Assembly (NCBI GenBank): GCA_921293015.1
Contig: OV121090.1
Location: 35,065,082 to 35,129,081, forward strand
Length of the DNA stretch: 64,000 nt
Source: Phorcus lineatus
Taxonomy: Eukaryota > Mollusca > Gastropoda > Trochida > Trochidae
Direction of reading: 5' to 3'
Shown here: positions 38,115-50,179 of the stretch, piece by piece
How the letters are laid out: each line of letters starts with the position of its first letter
Position numbering within the stretch: position 1 is the stretch's first letter
Made by a program: the position numbers and the translations under genes
The notes under the pieces: model-generated
What the model was told of the DNA's origin: nothing
The model's database searches: none
The model's input: only the letters and a program-made list of their open reading frames with translations

Positions 38115-38638
38115 TACGGAAGCACCCTAGTGCCACAGTCAAAGTTTTATAATAGTAACTCCTAATTAGGAGATAAGTACCCCCTAATTAGGACTTAATT
38201 AACACCTAATTAGGAGAAAACTAAGTCCTACTTAGGACATAGCTATCTCCTAATTAGGACTTAATTATCGCCTAATTAGGAGATATATCACCTAATTAGG
38301 AGAAAGTAACTTTTAATTAAGATAACCAAGTCCTACTTAGGACATAGATATTTCCTAAGTAGTTGATACTTTCTCATAATTAGGTGATACTAACTCCTAA
38401 TTAGGTGATAATTATTTCCTAATTAGGTGATAACTAAGTCCTAATTAGGTGATAATTCTCTCCTAATTAGGAGTTAGTATGTCCTAATTAGGATTTAAAT
38501 CTCCTAATTAGGAGATAGTTTCCCCTAATTAGGTGATATTTATATCCTAATTAGTCGATGATTAAGTCCTAATTAGGTGATGGTATATCCTAGTAAGGGA
38601 AAAAAAATTTTTGACTGTGGCACTAGGATGCTTCCGTA
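38115..38638. mobile_element. TIR element filled with a phased palindrome array
   Basis: The left TIR (38115-38143) and right TIR (38610-38638) are 29-bp inverted repeats with one mismatch. The left begins TACGGAAGCACCCTAGTGCC. If the outer TA on each side is the target duplication, the element proper is 38117-38636 with CGGAAGC termini. This would fit a Tc1/mariner- or pogo-like MITE, though the superfamily is inferred. Almost the whole interior between the TIRs is the palindrome array. A second inverted pair (GTATACG 38644, CGTATAC 38671) lies just outside the right end. Confidence 0.85.
38161..38598. repeat. 21 CCTAATTAGG-type palindromes at ~21-bp spacing
   Basis: Palindrome starts are 38161, 38183, 38205, 38227, 38249, 38271, 38291, 38311, 38332, 38354, 38375, 38396, 38418, 38440, 38462, 38483, 38503, 38524, 38546, 38568 and 38589. 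All intervals are 20-22 bp, mean about 21.4. Fourteen of the 21 are exact CCTAATTAGG; others include CCTACTTAGG and CATAATTAGG. The spacers vary (AGATAAGTA, TGATAATTA and similar), so the palindrome is better conserved than the spacer. The TAATTA core is the site type bound by many homeodomain dimers, and a 21-bp spacing is two helical turns. Binding itself is inference. Confidence 0.95.
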
Positions 38639-40980
38639 CCTACGTATACGCTGTTGTAGTGTAGCGTCAACGTATACATTCTACGCGTTACGCTGACGTA
38701 ACAGGATGAACGAACACATGGATATCGTATCAGAGTTGTAAGATCAGTCGATATTAACAAGGAGCAATCTCTAGTCAACCCGTAACAAAGCGGAAAACTG
38801 CATGTAATTTTTCACTTTGATATTTGGCTCAACACATTATGAATGTAACCAATAAGGATACTTTCGTGACTGCTTCATCACGTGGACGTAATGTCGTGAA
38901 AGTGAGCGAACAGTATAGAGCCATAAACAAGGAAGAATAAAATGTTTGATAACCTTGGCAAACACATTCTATAATTTCACTAATAGAAAAAGATTACTTC
39001 TCAAATACATAGATTATTTTACAAAACGACCAACTTACATCTCAGGCATAGAGTCTTTTCATGCTCAAATCTCAAATAGACCACATTCGCTGTTTTTGTA
39101 TAGCTGTTCCTATACATTTATTGGTATAATGCTGCAGCATTCAGAGATAACATAACAGGTAAGGGTTTTTTTATAAAATTATGCACCATTGATGTTGATG
39201 TTTTCCGCGATGTTCAAATAAAAATTTTTTTTTAAAAACACATACATGAATGGGGCTCCCGGTATCCTCAAAGGAAGTTAATAGCACGCAGCATGTCGCT
39301 TCCTGCTCTCTGATGGCGGTAGGTAATGATGGTCCAATCAAGTCGGGTATGAAGTGATACCAGGCCATAGACAACTTACATTAACTTGCCTTTGATGTAC
39401 AATCAATTCATAATGCAGCGGAATCTCGACACGTCAAATATGGTTATAGCTCCTCCCTGATTTCAAACGTTGCAATATACTACTTTTGATTTGATCAATT
39501 ATGTTTTTTACCTTAATGGATTGACATAATTCATTTATCTCGAGAGAAAAACAATCGAGTTTATAGTACAATACAAGGCATAACATTCACTGACTGTGTG
39601 GAATCAAAGTTTTAAAACATTGATGGCCCTATTATTGTTCAGTTCTCAAGTCTCTGCCGTTAAGATAAAGGAATTCTTGAATTGGAGGTCCTAAGTGACC
39701 AACATCTTTTAATTTATTGCCTGTAAAGATATATCAACGATGGAATACATGTTGAAGCTTCAGCCTGAAATAATTTTAAACAGTATGTGATTAATATGAA
39801 ATAAAGACCAGTGTATTATTAACATGAGTTCATTGAAATGGTAACTATGAGATTAGAACCCATTCTGGACTTCAGTAATTGTCTGCATGGTAATAACCCT
39901 CACTAGGAATCCCTGCAGTAGCCGTGAAGTAATCCTAGCGGCTGAACAGGGCTGGAAGGTGTACTTATGTCGAGAGTAATATGGAGCGTGAAGGAGAGGT
40001 AGATTACAGACAGATAGCCTCATAATTCATTCGTCTAAATTGCATAGACATTTCTCCCACTTGCTTTTGCTTTTTCCACCTTAATCGTTATAACAAAGAC
40101 ACCTTCTGTTGCTTATTTTACTATTTTGAACAGCATGTAAGACCTTTAACAACATTAATATAGATATATTTATATAACAAGTGAACGTTGAATCCAAAAA
40201 TATAATGCAAAGTTTTCACCATTCATACATAATTGTGAGCTTTAGTTACTGTACAGTCAATAAGTGTTAGTTGGTGCTACTGACTTTTATTGTGTTTTGT
40301 ACGTTATATATCGAGGACCTTGTGCAAATATCTCGTATATATACACTAACCTTTGCAACAGGTGTGTTGACCTTTGCAACATGTGTGCTTCTGTGTTGCT
40401 AGACAAGGTATGGCCGTCAGTGTAAACTTCGCTATATCTGTTTGTATGATATTTACTTCTAGGAAAAGGTTTCTAATTTTAGTGGTCAGAAAAATCAGGA
40501 GAAAAATATACGAGTCCGAAATATCCATATTGTAGATATAACCACCTCAGTAATCCATCCAATAGAATAAATGAACATTTCTATTTGAATTACTTTCTAA
40601 TTTATCATGCGTCCTTGTGGATGTGTTAAAGCATTCGAGTATCTTTATGCTTGTGGTATGCTTTGATAAACATGTATATTACAGACTTGTTTATCTGCCA
40701 CTAACAGACGTAGGGGTTGGGGAAGAGATAGATATGACATCATATATACTACTCTCTGTGAGAGATATATAATTCGATATTATAATGTTATTATTCCGAT
40801 GACGTACCGTTCAAGCGTTCAAGTGAAAAAGCAAAGGAAAGATCGTCACAAATCCCCTTCAATATAAGTAATGAGCTTTCATCTTCACGGTACATGAAGC
40901 GCTTCTTATGACCATTTCTTCGCCAAATGAGCAGCTGAACATATTTTATGGTGTTGAATTCTGTTTCACTAAGTAATTCA
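38639..40980. other. unique DNA, no gene recognised
   Basis: CpG-containing near 38640-38720 and more balanced near 39880-40080, AT-rich elsewhere. Frames at 38946-39155 plus, 39171-39374 minus and 40346-40528 minus have no homology I recognise. Confidence 0.4.
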
Positions 40981-42157
40981 CATTGACATCAACATTGACA
41001 TCAACATTGACATCTGAAACACTGACACCAGCATGGACACATTATATCAGAAATATTGACATAAACAAACATTTCAATCAAAAACATAGAAATGAGTATG
41101 GAAACATTGACATTAGAAATATAAACATAAGTATTGAAACATAAGCATGACTATGGAAACATAGATATCAGAAACATAAACATGACTATGGAAACATTGA
41201 TATCAGAAACATAACATGACAATGGAAACATTGATATTAGAAACATAAACATGACTATGGAAACATTGATATTAGAAACATTAACATGAGCATAAAAACA
41301 TTGACATTAGAAACATAAACTTGAGCATGGGAACATTGATATTAGAAACATAAACATGAGCATGGAAACATTGACATTAGAAACATAAACACGAGCATGG
41401 AAACATTGACATTAGAAACATAAACACGAGCATGGAAACATTGACATTAGAAACATAAACATGAGCATGGAAACATTGACATTAGAAACATAAACATGAG
41501 CATGGAAACATTGACATTAGAAACATAAACACGAGCATGGAAACATTGACATTAGAAACATAAACACGAACATGGAAACATTGACATTAGAAACATAAAC
41601 ATGAGCATGGAAACATTGACATTAGAAACATAAACACGAGCATGGAAACATTGACATTAGAAACATTAACATGAGCATGGAAACATTGATATCAGAAACA
41701 TAAACATGAGCATGGAAACATTGATATTAGAAACATAAACATGACTATGGAAACATTGATATCAGAAACATAAACATGACTATGGAAACATTGATATTAG
41801 AAAGATAAACATGAGCATAAAAACATTGACATTAGAAAGATAAACATGAGCATGGAAACATTGACATTAGAAACATGAACATGAGCATGGAAACATTGAC
41901 ATTAGAAACATAAACATGAGCATGGAAACATTGACATTAGAAACATAAACATGAGCATGGAAACATTGATATTAGAAACATAAACATGAGCATGGTAACA
42001 TTGATATTTGAAACATAAACATGATCATGGAAACATTGATATTAGAAACATAAACATGATCATGGAAACATTGACATTAGAAACATAAACATGAGCATGG
42101 AAACATTGATATTAGAAACATCAACATGAGCATGGAAACATTGATATTAGAAACAGA
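40981..42157. repeat. 35-bp minisatellite, ~33 units
   Basis: The consensus is near AAACATTGACATTAGAAACA followed by TAAACATGAGCATGG. The first units (to about 41180) are diverged and partly shorter. The centre (about 41340-41680) is nearly homogeneous, with a variant ACACGAGC interspersed in a higher-order pattern, which indicates recent expansion from the middle. It is AT-rich and non-coding. Confidence 0.95.
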
Positions 42158-43539
42158 TGAACTTATATATACCCTCTGTTGTATATATAGTTATTAACCT
42201 CTAGATAACATTAGCATATCTTGGCATAACCTTTAACATAACCAAGTTTGCGCGGGATAAAGAAATGGCGTCCGTATACCTATCCGCCCGTAGATGTGTC
42301 AATTTGGACCAGACTAAAAAAACCCATTAAGCTTAGCGAAATGAAACTTGAAATAGTCATCATGTGAAGTGTTGTATTTCAGTGTTTTCAAGTTCTTTAT
42401 ATTGTTTCTTTGGCAGTTTTAGTTTTATACCCGGCAAACTCAAAACTGTTCTCCCTAACTCGATTAATCTATCCCTTTCAAACACTCATTATAATGCCCT
42501 ATAGCGCCTTCAACTTCTTGGTATTTTTTCAATGGAAACACGACAATTTAACATTCTGTTTCAAGGACACCAAGCTCAATGAACCTTAAGGTGTGTTATA
42601 AACTTTGCGTGCAAGATTAACTTATTATCAATGATTAGAAAATATGAGAAAAAATTATTGAAAAAATAATGAAGGAGGCTTTATTATCATATATTTACCG
42701 ATTTTCCCAGGTTGCAGGGAATACAGTCATCTGCTTGTTTTAGTTCTGTTGCACCGTCTTTCTGATAAATTTAATGAAACATGAAGTCCAAAGTAAATCT
42801 GAAATTCACAGCTCCGTACTCCATTAATATGTTAAAGGAAGTGTGTTGAGTTCTCAGCTTGCAACTTCCTGTGTTTTGCCAGATCACATCAATTCATCTT
42901 AGAAGTACTTTAAAGCTAATTAAACGTTCCTGTCATGTTTATTCAAGTGTGCATACAAGAAGAATATCAATCAGAAGGCGAAATTGAAACAGGGTTTATT
43001 TCATGTTTTCCATTCACATGGAAACTAAATACAAGTATAGAAATGATTTAAAACCATTATTCAGATGAGATAATCTGATTACACCGATAAAACAGAGGAT
43101 ATATTTCATTTCATTTGTTTATTTTAAGATACAGTAAGGGAGAAAGCTTTGAATATACACATTTTTAAAAATGCCTTTGCTTGAAAGCTTGTAAAATGAA
43201 CTACGATAAATGTTGAGATCAGTTATGTTTTATTCTACTTTGAAATACATAAGTTTTAAGGAGTAAATGTATAAAATAGTTATCAGTCAATGTTAGGTAA
43301 TTAGCAGGTAAGCGGAAGAGATTAATTACTTCCCAGAAAAAATCATTTGTTTATATATTTAGAACTAAGTCAGCTGCCAAATATAGGGATTTATGGAATA
43401 TAGAGGAAGGCTGATACGTTGACAGGCACAATGTCTAAGGTGCAGAGATGTTCAGAAGATTACAATGGTTATTGTCGTTGTACAGATGTACAGTTTATAA
43501 CAGTTTGATTGTCTCTTTAAAAATTATTTTAGAAAAGTT
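42158..43539. other. unique DNA with a relative of the 3.9-kb repeat
   Basis: At about 42335-42600, GAAATGAAACTTGAAATAGT, CATCATGTGAAGTG, TTTTCAATGGAAACACGACA and CCAAGCTCAATGAACCTTA recur in the order seen at 3960-4220, so this is a dispersed copy of that repeat. Here the palindrome is degraded. No gene recognised. Confidence 0.5.
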
Positions 43540-43570
43540 GTCATATATTTCTTTCAAATAACGCATCGTA

Positions 43571-43996
43571 TTAAGGAGGTATTCCGTGTTATTGCAGTCA
43601 AATATGCCAAACTTTATCAAGGGTATCATAAAATGGATAAGTAGCGACTGTTGCTGAAAAGTGTCTTTCAAATGGTTTTTTATAGTTACAGAATGAAGGT
43701 ATTAGTCCTGATTGTAATAAAACAAAACGGACAGTGGCGTTCTTTCGATTAGTCAAACGTAATTTTTGAAACTATTTATAGTAACCAGAAGGGCAGTTTT
43801 GACCTAATCGTGTTGTTATTAACTATTATCCATTTATATTGAATGAATGACCTTGGTTTCTCGGTTTCGTTTTAACAATATTTTCATAAACTTGTCATTT
43901 GGGAATGAATAATTTAGATTTTTTAAATAATCATAACCATACATGACATTTAGGTAGCCAATCACTTTCATATGAAAATCACGGAATGACTCTTAA
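43571..43996 (-). mobile_element. TTAA-flanked MITE, copy f, in copy A only
   Basis: The element (43575-43992) lies between TTAA at 43571-43574 and 43993-43996, in reverse orientation. The end GAGTCATTCCGTGATTTTCAT (reverse complement, from 43992) matches the left end of copy a, and GCAGTCAAATATGCCAAACT near 43594 matches the subterminal block of copy d. The equivalent place in copy B (about 53770) is uninterrupted, so it inserted after the duplication. Confidence 0.85.
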
Positions 43997-45587
43997 ATAC
44001 CAATACTTCCCTCTCAAATTGAACCATTAGACGAAAAGATCGGACGGATACTTTTTGTCGATGAGTTTTTCAAGTACCAATAAGGCAGATGAGTCATTTG
44101 CGGTGTCCATTCTGGACGATGAAAATTTCCTTTAAAAAATGATAATAATTGGCCCAATTTTAAACGAGTAGTTCAGGTCTCAGGTCGCGCAAGAATTATA
44201 CATGACAGGCATTGGCATGGACGTACCTTGGTTAGTTTGCCCAACATATTATTTAGATCACTGTACATGTGGTATAATATGTTATCTATCTATCATTAAT
44301 CACACGAACATTGAGTTTCACATTCAGGATGACCTTGTGTCGTTGAAACTTGTAAATGGTAATGCGTGGTGCAGTTGTAGTGCATATTAAATAACGGAAA
44401 CTACATAATTTTGTGAATAAAATATATAATGTATACACAATCAGCTTGTAGATATAACGAGCAGCCTTAAGGTTAGAAAGTCACACCTGTTTAAGAGATA
44501 AATACTATATTAATGAATTTATACAACAACCAATAGGTAAGAAACTGGATCAAAATACAATCGGTTTAAAAATTAAAAGGCATATGACTAAAATGTGTTA
44601 TTAATTTAAGGAATATATTCTCTCTCTCAATGGCATTTGCCCGTAGATGTTGTTTGCAGGTGCTGTTAATATTGAAGTGTTACGGGAGTAGTTTGTTTAC
44701 ATAACATTCAGCAACGTTATCTAGGATATAACAATTTCTGCACTGAAAGGTCAAGGACGTAAAGAACATTAACTGTCAGATTAGTATTCAGTCAATGAAC
44801 GTTTCGGTGTAAATTTAATTGTATGTAAAGTATTACAATGTCTCTTTGAAGAAGTTTGAAAAGGTCTAGATCTTAAGTCAAAATTACATCCATTAGCAGA
44901 CGTATAGTAAAATAGAGATAGAGATGTTCGATGCAACTTTGTTCATATTGTCTACAAAAGACATGTCCTATTTGCGCTGCTTTTCCAATAATGAAATATC
45001 AATGTTATCAACTTTGACTTATTTCCCTGACTGATTATTAGAATTAATCACTTGAAATACCACGAAAAGATTAAACAAGTGATTATTCTTAGATATTATT
45101 TGGAGATATAGTCGGTGTCATCTAACCAAGAACAGAGGGCGTTATTTACAGGAAGCATAAATGTTTCATAGCCCTATGCATTGTCAACTTAGAAAGGCTA
45201 CCAAAGTATTCTACATTTTGTTAACTATATATCCACTTGATATTAGATACAAGCTGGTGTTGTAAAGTCACGTTTTAGTATTATTAGTATCATCTAAAAA
45301 GTTCATGGGATAATTCAACATCTGAGGGATAAGGTTTGTTTGTCCAGGAATAAAATCAGAATTCACATATCTAATGTGCATGTTTTCCCAGGTTTTATAT
45401 TTAAGTTACCACAATCAAATTTCGATATCTGAACACAGATGAAAATCAAAATCAATTGTGCAAATCTTCTCAAGATTTGATTATGAAGTTTTCACATTTT
45501 GGTATGATTTTTTCTCGAAATGATGCACTCCCACTATATTTCTATGTCCTGTTTTCACATTCATCAAGCCTTATCTCGGTCTTCAGC

Positions 45588-45683
45588 TTGCTAAGGTTCG
45601 ATAATTGGCTTCCTAAGGTTTGACATCTTGGATTGAAGGGTTTGATATCTTGGTTTGTAGGGTTTGAGATCTTGGTTTGTAAA
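45588..45683. repeat. ~25-bp tandem repeat, about four units
   Basis: Units resemble AAGGTTTGATATCTTGGTTT. A shorter, diverged version is present in copy B at about 56688-56745, so this small array predates the duplication. Confidence 0.75.
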
Positions 45684-47412
45684 GTGTATATCTCATTTTC
45701 GAAATGTTTCCTCATATATTCTTAAATGCACCATTAACTTGCGCCATCAGTGCGCATGCAACGCGTCTAGACAGGAACTAAAAGATCATAATTCGTTTGT
45801 TAAATATTTAAGACATCCTTCATTTTTAGGATGCGAAGGTGTTCTGTTATTGTGAAGAATTCAAGGACTACACTTCACGAGCGCAGGCAAATAGAATCTC
45901 TACATCTATTTAAGTAGGTTGCCATGTAGCAAAGTTTACCCTGCAGACGCCGTTATCAACGCCAGATCTTCTTCATGAGGTCAAATTGATTGACTGAACA
46001 TTTCGATGAAGACTCTATGTTTACTAATGCAGGAATACCTTGGTATGGGTGTCTTTATCAAGGTCTTCTAAATCTCCACCACGTGATGGGATTTTCTGGC
46101 AGTAATTTCTTTGAAACTTTTATTTGCATCTCGTCATTGTCAAAGAAAAAACACATTTCTTTCAGACAAAGACAACGGCTACGTTTTGTCATATTAACAT
46201 TTGAAATAAGCTAATATTTGTCGCATGGAATTTTAAAAACATAATTATCAGTCTAATTATAAAAGAAATATATACTTCTAGCACATCAAATATTTGTTAA
46301 AGTTTAAATGTTATGCGTTATGTTTAGGATAAAACATGACCAAAGAACATTATTAAAAAGGAAACGGGAAATGCGAAGGCGCTGAAGATCCACGGCCATT
46401 CCTAAGGGAGGAGGGATTACTTTCGACTTGAAGAATCAGGTTTGATGGAAATTACAGACATAGTGTCACAAAAGAACAATAAAGTGTAGTCACTGCAGGT
46501 TTACAGTAGCAAGTCACACCTGTGAACAAAATAACTAAAAAAACTTTATGTACCTTCTAAAAAAGGTGTCAAAAGAAGTTGGTAATTTGTTTAATACAAT
46601 TTCAACTTGGGGATATTGTCTTTCATCAAGTCCTCGTGTTCAGAGGAAGATATTAATAAATTAATGTAAATAATTAATTAATCAATCATGCTAGTGAATG
46701 ATCTAAACGCAAGCACCGGCGTTCATGAAACGAAGTGCACAAATATTTGAAGAATGTTTACAGCCCCGAGACTTCTGAAGTCATGTGATACCAGTTTAGC
46801 TTCTTCATTATCACTCTTCAAGAGCTAATTTGGTACAGACCTAAACCACAGGAAAGAGTTATTTGTGGAGTTCTTATTTAATATGAGGTTATCATACTTC
46901 GACTGAGCTAGGTAATAAACTGTTATTACGCTGATGTTAATATGTGGTGGGAATACGAGGTAGGGATTTTTTCGGCGATCGAGCGACCAAATTGCATTAC
47001 TAAATCTCGCATGGACTTATAAGAAATCTCCTGTTAGTTCACTGAAGTAGAGGTGAGATAACATATAATACAAGGTGTCTGGACAGTTTAGTATCTTCAT
47101 GCAATCCCTTGATACTAAATACTTTGCTTCCAGGTGGGATATATCCTAGAATGTTATTTCTGAAACGTCAACCACTGCTTAAAAATAAAATTCAAAGAAC
47201 TAAGTAACTGGTTATATGTTCTTTTGTAGTTCATTCAGAACACTTGTTAAAACAGTGAGTTGTCAATGAACATTTACATAATTTTTCTATATACTTTGAA
47301 ATGTATAGTGTACAGCTGCATCCCAAATTGTGAACCTACTTGTGTTAGTGCAAATGTCATGTAGTTTAGATTTTGTTTAGACATATTTGCACAATCCCAC
47401 TGAATTGACAAC

Positions 47413-48163
47413 GCATCACCCTCAACCTGTTTGTAGAATATCATTGTCTACCAGAGCATCACCCTCAACCTATTAGGAGAATATCATTGTCTACTATAGC
47501 ATCACCCTCAACCTATTAGGAGAATATCATTGTCTACCAGAGCATCACCCTCAACCTAATTTTAGAATAATCATTTTCTAACAAAGCATCACCCTCAACC
47601 TATTTGTAGAATAATCATTTTCTAACAAAGCATCGCCCCCAACCTATTTGTAGAATAATCATTTTCTAACAAAGCATTACCCTCAACCTATTTGTAGAAT
47701 AATCATTTGCTAACAAAGCATCACCCTCAATCAATTTGTAGAATAATCGTTGTCTAACAAAGCATCACCCTCAGTCTGGTTGTAGAATAATCATTGTCTA
47801 ACAAAGCATTACCCTCAACCGATTTGTGGAATAATCATTTTCTAACAAAGCATCACCCTCAACCTATTTGTAGAATAATCATTTTCTAACAAAGCATTAC
47901 CCTCAACCTATTTGTAGAATAATCATTTTCTAACAAAGCATTACCCTCAACCGATTTGTAGAATAATCGTTGTCTAACAAAGCATCACCCTCAACCTATT
48001 TGTAGAATAATCATTTTCTAACAAAGCATCGCCCTCAACCTATTTGTAGAATAATCGTTGTCTAACAAAGCATCACCCTCAGTCTGGTTGTAAAATAATT
48101 ATTGTCTAACAAAGCATCACCCTCAGTCTGGTTGTAGAATAATAATTTTCTAACAAAGCATGG
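47413..48163. repeat. 44-bp minisatellite, ~17 units, copy A only
   Basis: The consensus begins CATCACCCTCAACCTATTTG, continues TAGAATAATCATTTTCTAAC and ends AAAG. The first three units are about 43 bp with a slightly different variant (AATATCATTGTCTACCAGAG). The unit AAAGCATCATCCTTTGTCTG followed by TGTGTAAATATTCATTTT occurs once at about 59334-59375 in copy B at the matching place. Confidence 0.95.
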
Positions 48164-49503
48164 AACTGCTTGGCCAAAAGTCGAGGTAAAAGCGATTTCA
48201 AAAGAAAAAATGAAACCAGGATACTTAAGAAGAGAATGAAAACTTAAAACACTTTTCGTCATTATTTGTGATTTTGTGTAACAGCAGCCGCCGATTTTCC
48301 ATTGCTCCTAAATGCCCTCAGTCGTACACACTGTAGTACAGGGTTCAAAGTTCGCAGGTCATATGTCATAAGGTCATAATGTTGAGATAAGAAACAAGGT
48401 AGAGATATGCCCATCACACGCGTATGTAAACTGGAGTTCTCAAATTTCCAACGAGCTGCCACAACATGTTCATTTCTCTTCTGGTGTGAGACTAAAACGT
48501 CATCGGTTTTGGCCATGCTCTGGTGACTTTAAGACATCATAATTTACTCGAAATTTGCAAAAAGATATAAAGGAGTTTTACAAGATTTCGGGATGCAGTT
48601 GTATGTAGCCAGGGGTCAATACTTGAATATTTGTGAATTATTGTGTTGATGTCATTGATTGTTATAATTAATGAAAAAAATTGTCTCCTAAATGTTTGCT
48701 AAGTTTTGTATACTTATCAACTCAACTAGGTTGGAAATTACCGTTGACGTGTGATATTGTCATAACGAATTTCATTTATTAAGTTTATTTCAAAAGTATA
48801 ACTTGAATATTCAAAATGAATGAGTGTCATTTATTATTCTAATAGTTTTCTTTGGACCATATAGATCATTATCTACAACCAAAATCGTCCGCATGAAACA
48901 ATATTGAATCAAATTGATTGTATCGTTCCAGTGAAAATGTAAATGGACATATGCATTTGTCAAACACAAAGAAGTGATATTTGAAACATTCATTCATAGC
49001 CTGTGTTACCATAAAAACCACGGAACGGACTGGCACCGTCACAAAGTTTGATCAATTTGATAGATGATAACAGATGAAGAAATTGTTTAAGTTAAGTTGG
49101 TGAAGATATTACAGCAAATTTCAAAGCATATTGTACTGCCACAAGACCAACTGATGAAAGCCTTTGGAGACCAGCAATACAGCTTGAAGAGGTTTTCTTT
49201 GTCTGAGAGGTCTGTGACAAAGCCGTCTTCTTCGTCTGCAGGCAATGCAACGCAAATATAACACCTAGTACTCGTTGATGGCCACGCGTTTTGCATGTGG
49301 ATGTATGCCACTGTTTGTGACAGTTGGGTTCCTCATGAATGGAGACGTTTTCCATGAATTCAGAAGAGAATCTTAGAAGGAATAGATCGTCTCTTGCAGT
49401 AGTCTATTCGGCGTCTCATTGGCAGCATACATAGAGAATACTACACTCGGTCTCATTACGTACGAATTATACGAAACGAGTGTCCTTCCGGCGGTATCTG
49501 ACC

Positions 49504-49529
49504 GAGCGAAAGCGAGGTATCTTTCGCTC
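49504..49529. repeat. 9-bp perfect hairpin
   Basis: GAGCGAAAG (49504-49512) and CTTTCGCTC (49521-49529) pair across an 8-base loop inside the copy-A-specific segment. A transcription role is possible but unproven. Confidence 0.7.
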
Positions 49530-50041
49530 TTTATTACCCGTGTTCTAAATGCAAACAAAATGGAAAATTACTGTTATTTTGTAGTTTTCATGTTTTCAAA
49601 CCGGAACCGGTTTCGTAAAGCGGTTGAGGAGGAAATCAGATGTTCCATGGCCACTGCACTTCTTTTGACCTTCGTGAGTATGCGCAACAGAATAAATCCA
49701 TATTGGTTTTTCAATTAAAAGAAAACAAAACCAAAGGGGCAACAAACTCAAGCTTCAAAAGAAGCAAATTTCATTTTATCATAATTGAATAGCGTACAAC
49801 TATTGCTTTTGTCATTTCGCCCCGCACATAATCTACCCGTCAACCGTCACTTGAAGGACACTTAACGTGCGACCTAGTTTAGAATTCGAGTCGGCTTGAT
49901 CACAGGACGTGTTACGGAATTCTCACGCTTTTCCCCATCCTGACAGCTAGTGATGGTGGCATCGTGCTGGCAGTGACTGCTTTGGATTGGGGCGGCATGG
50001 TTTGCTGAAGGACAAGGTCACCGTCACAGGAAATGATGCTG

Positions 50042-50179
50042 CTAAGCTAAGTTTTGATGTTGAACATACTCGAATGCCCCCAGAGTTTTAACAATTGAAG
50101 TAACTCTTCCTCGAATAGTACCATCAATTTCCACGCTGTCATTGACACGAATGGGAGTCGCCATGATTTCCAAAGACAT
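50042..50179 (-). CDS. possible small ORF or exon (45 aa), unrecognised
   Basis: An ATG at 50179 (minus) opens a 45-codon frame ending in TAG at 50042-50044. The protein includes IRVNDSVEIDGTIRGRVTSI, an alternation of hydrophobic and polar residues with Gly turns like a small beta-barrel (SH3-like) domain. It lies in the CpG-richer segment found only in copy A. Nothing else shows that it is translated, and a frame this long is common by chance. It could be an exon of a split gene, a retroelement scrap or nothing. Confidence 0.2.
   Translation of the reverse strand: MSLEIMATPIRVNDSVEIDGTIRGRVTSIVKTLGAFEYVQHQNLA

Noticed and set aside
38161-38598. CRISPR-like array of regularly spaced repeats
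   Set aside because: The repeat is 10 bp, spacers are ~11 bp and related to one another, the DNA is eukaryotic and no cas genes are present.
47413-48163. CRISPR-like array
   Set aside because: Head-to-tail 44-bp minisatellite without unique spacers.
48262-48516. 84-codon minus frame starting MAKTDDVLVSHQKRNEHVVA
   Set aside because: A related sequence near 62885 has an early stop and indels, so the frame is not conserved.
49087-49355. Two overlapping minus frames including EEDGFVTDLSDKENLFKLYC, after a CTGCAG acceptor-like site
   Set aside because: The equivalent place in duplicate copy B does not keep the frame, and I recognise no family. Kept only as a reason to examine 49.1-51.2 kb.
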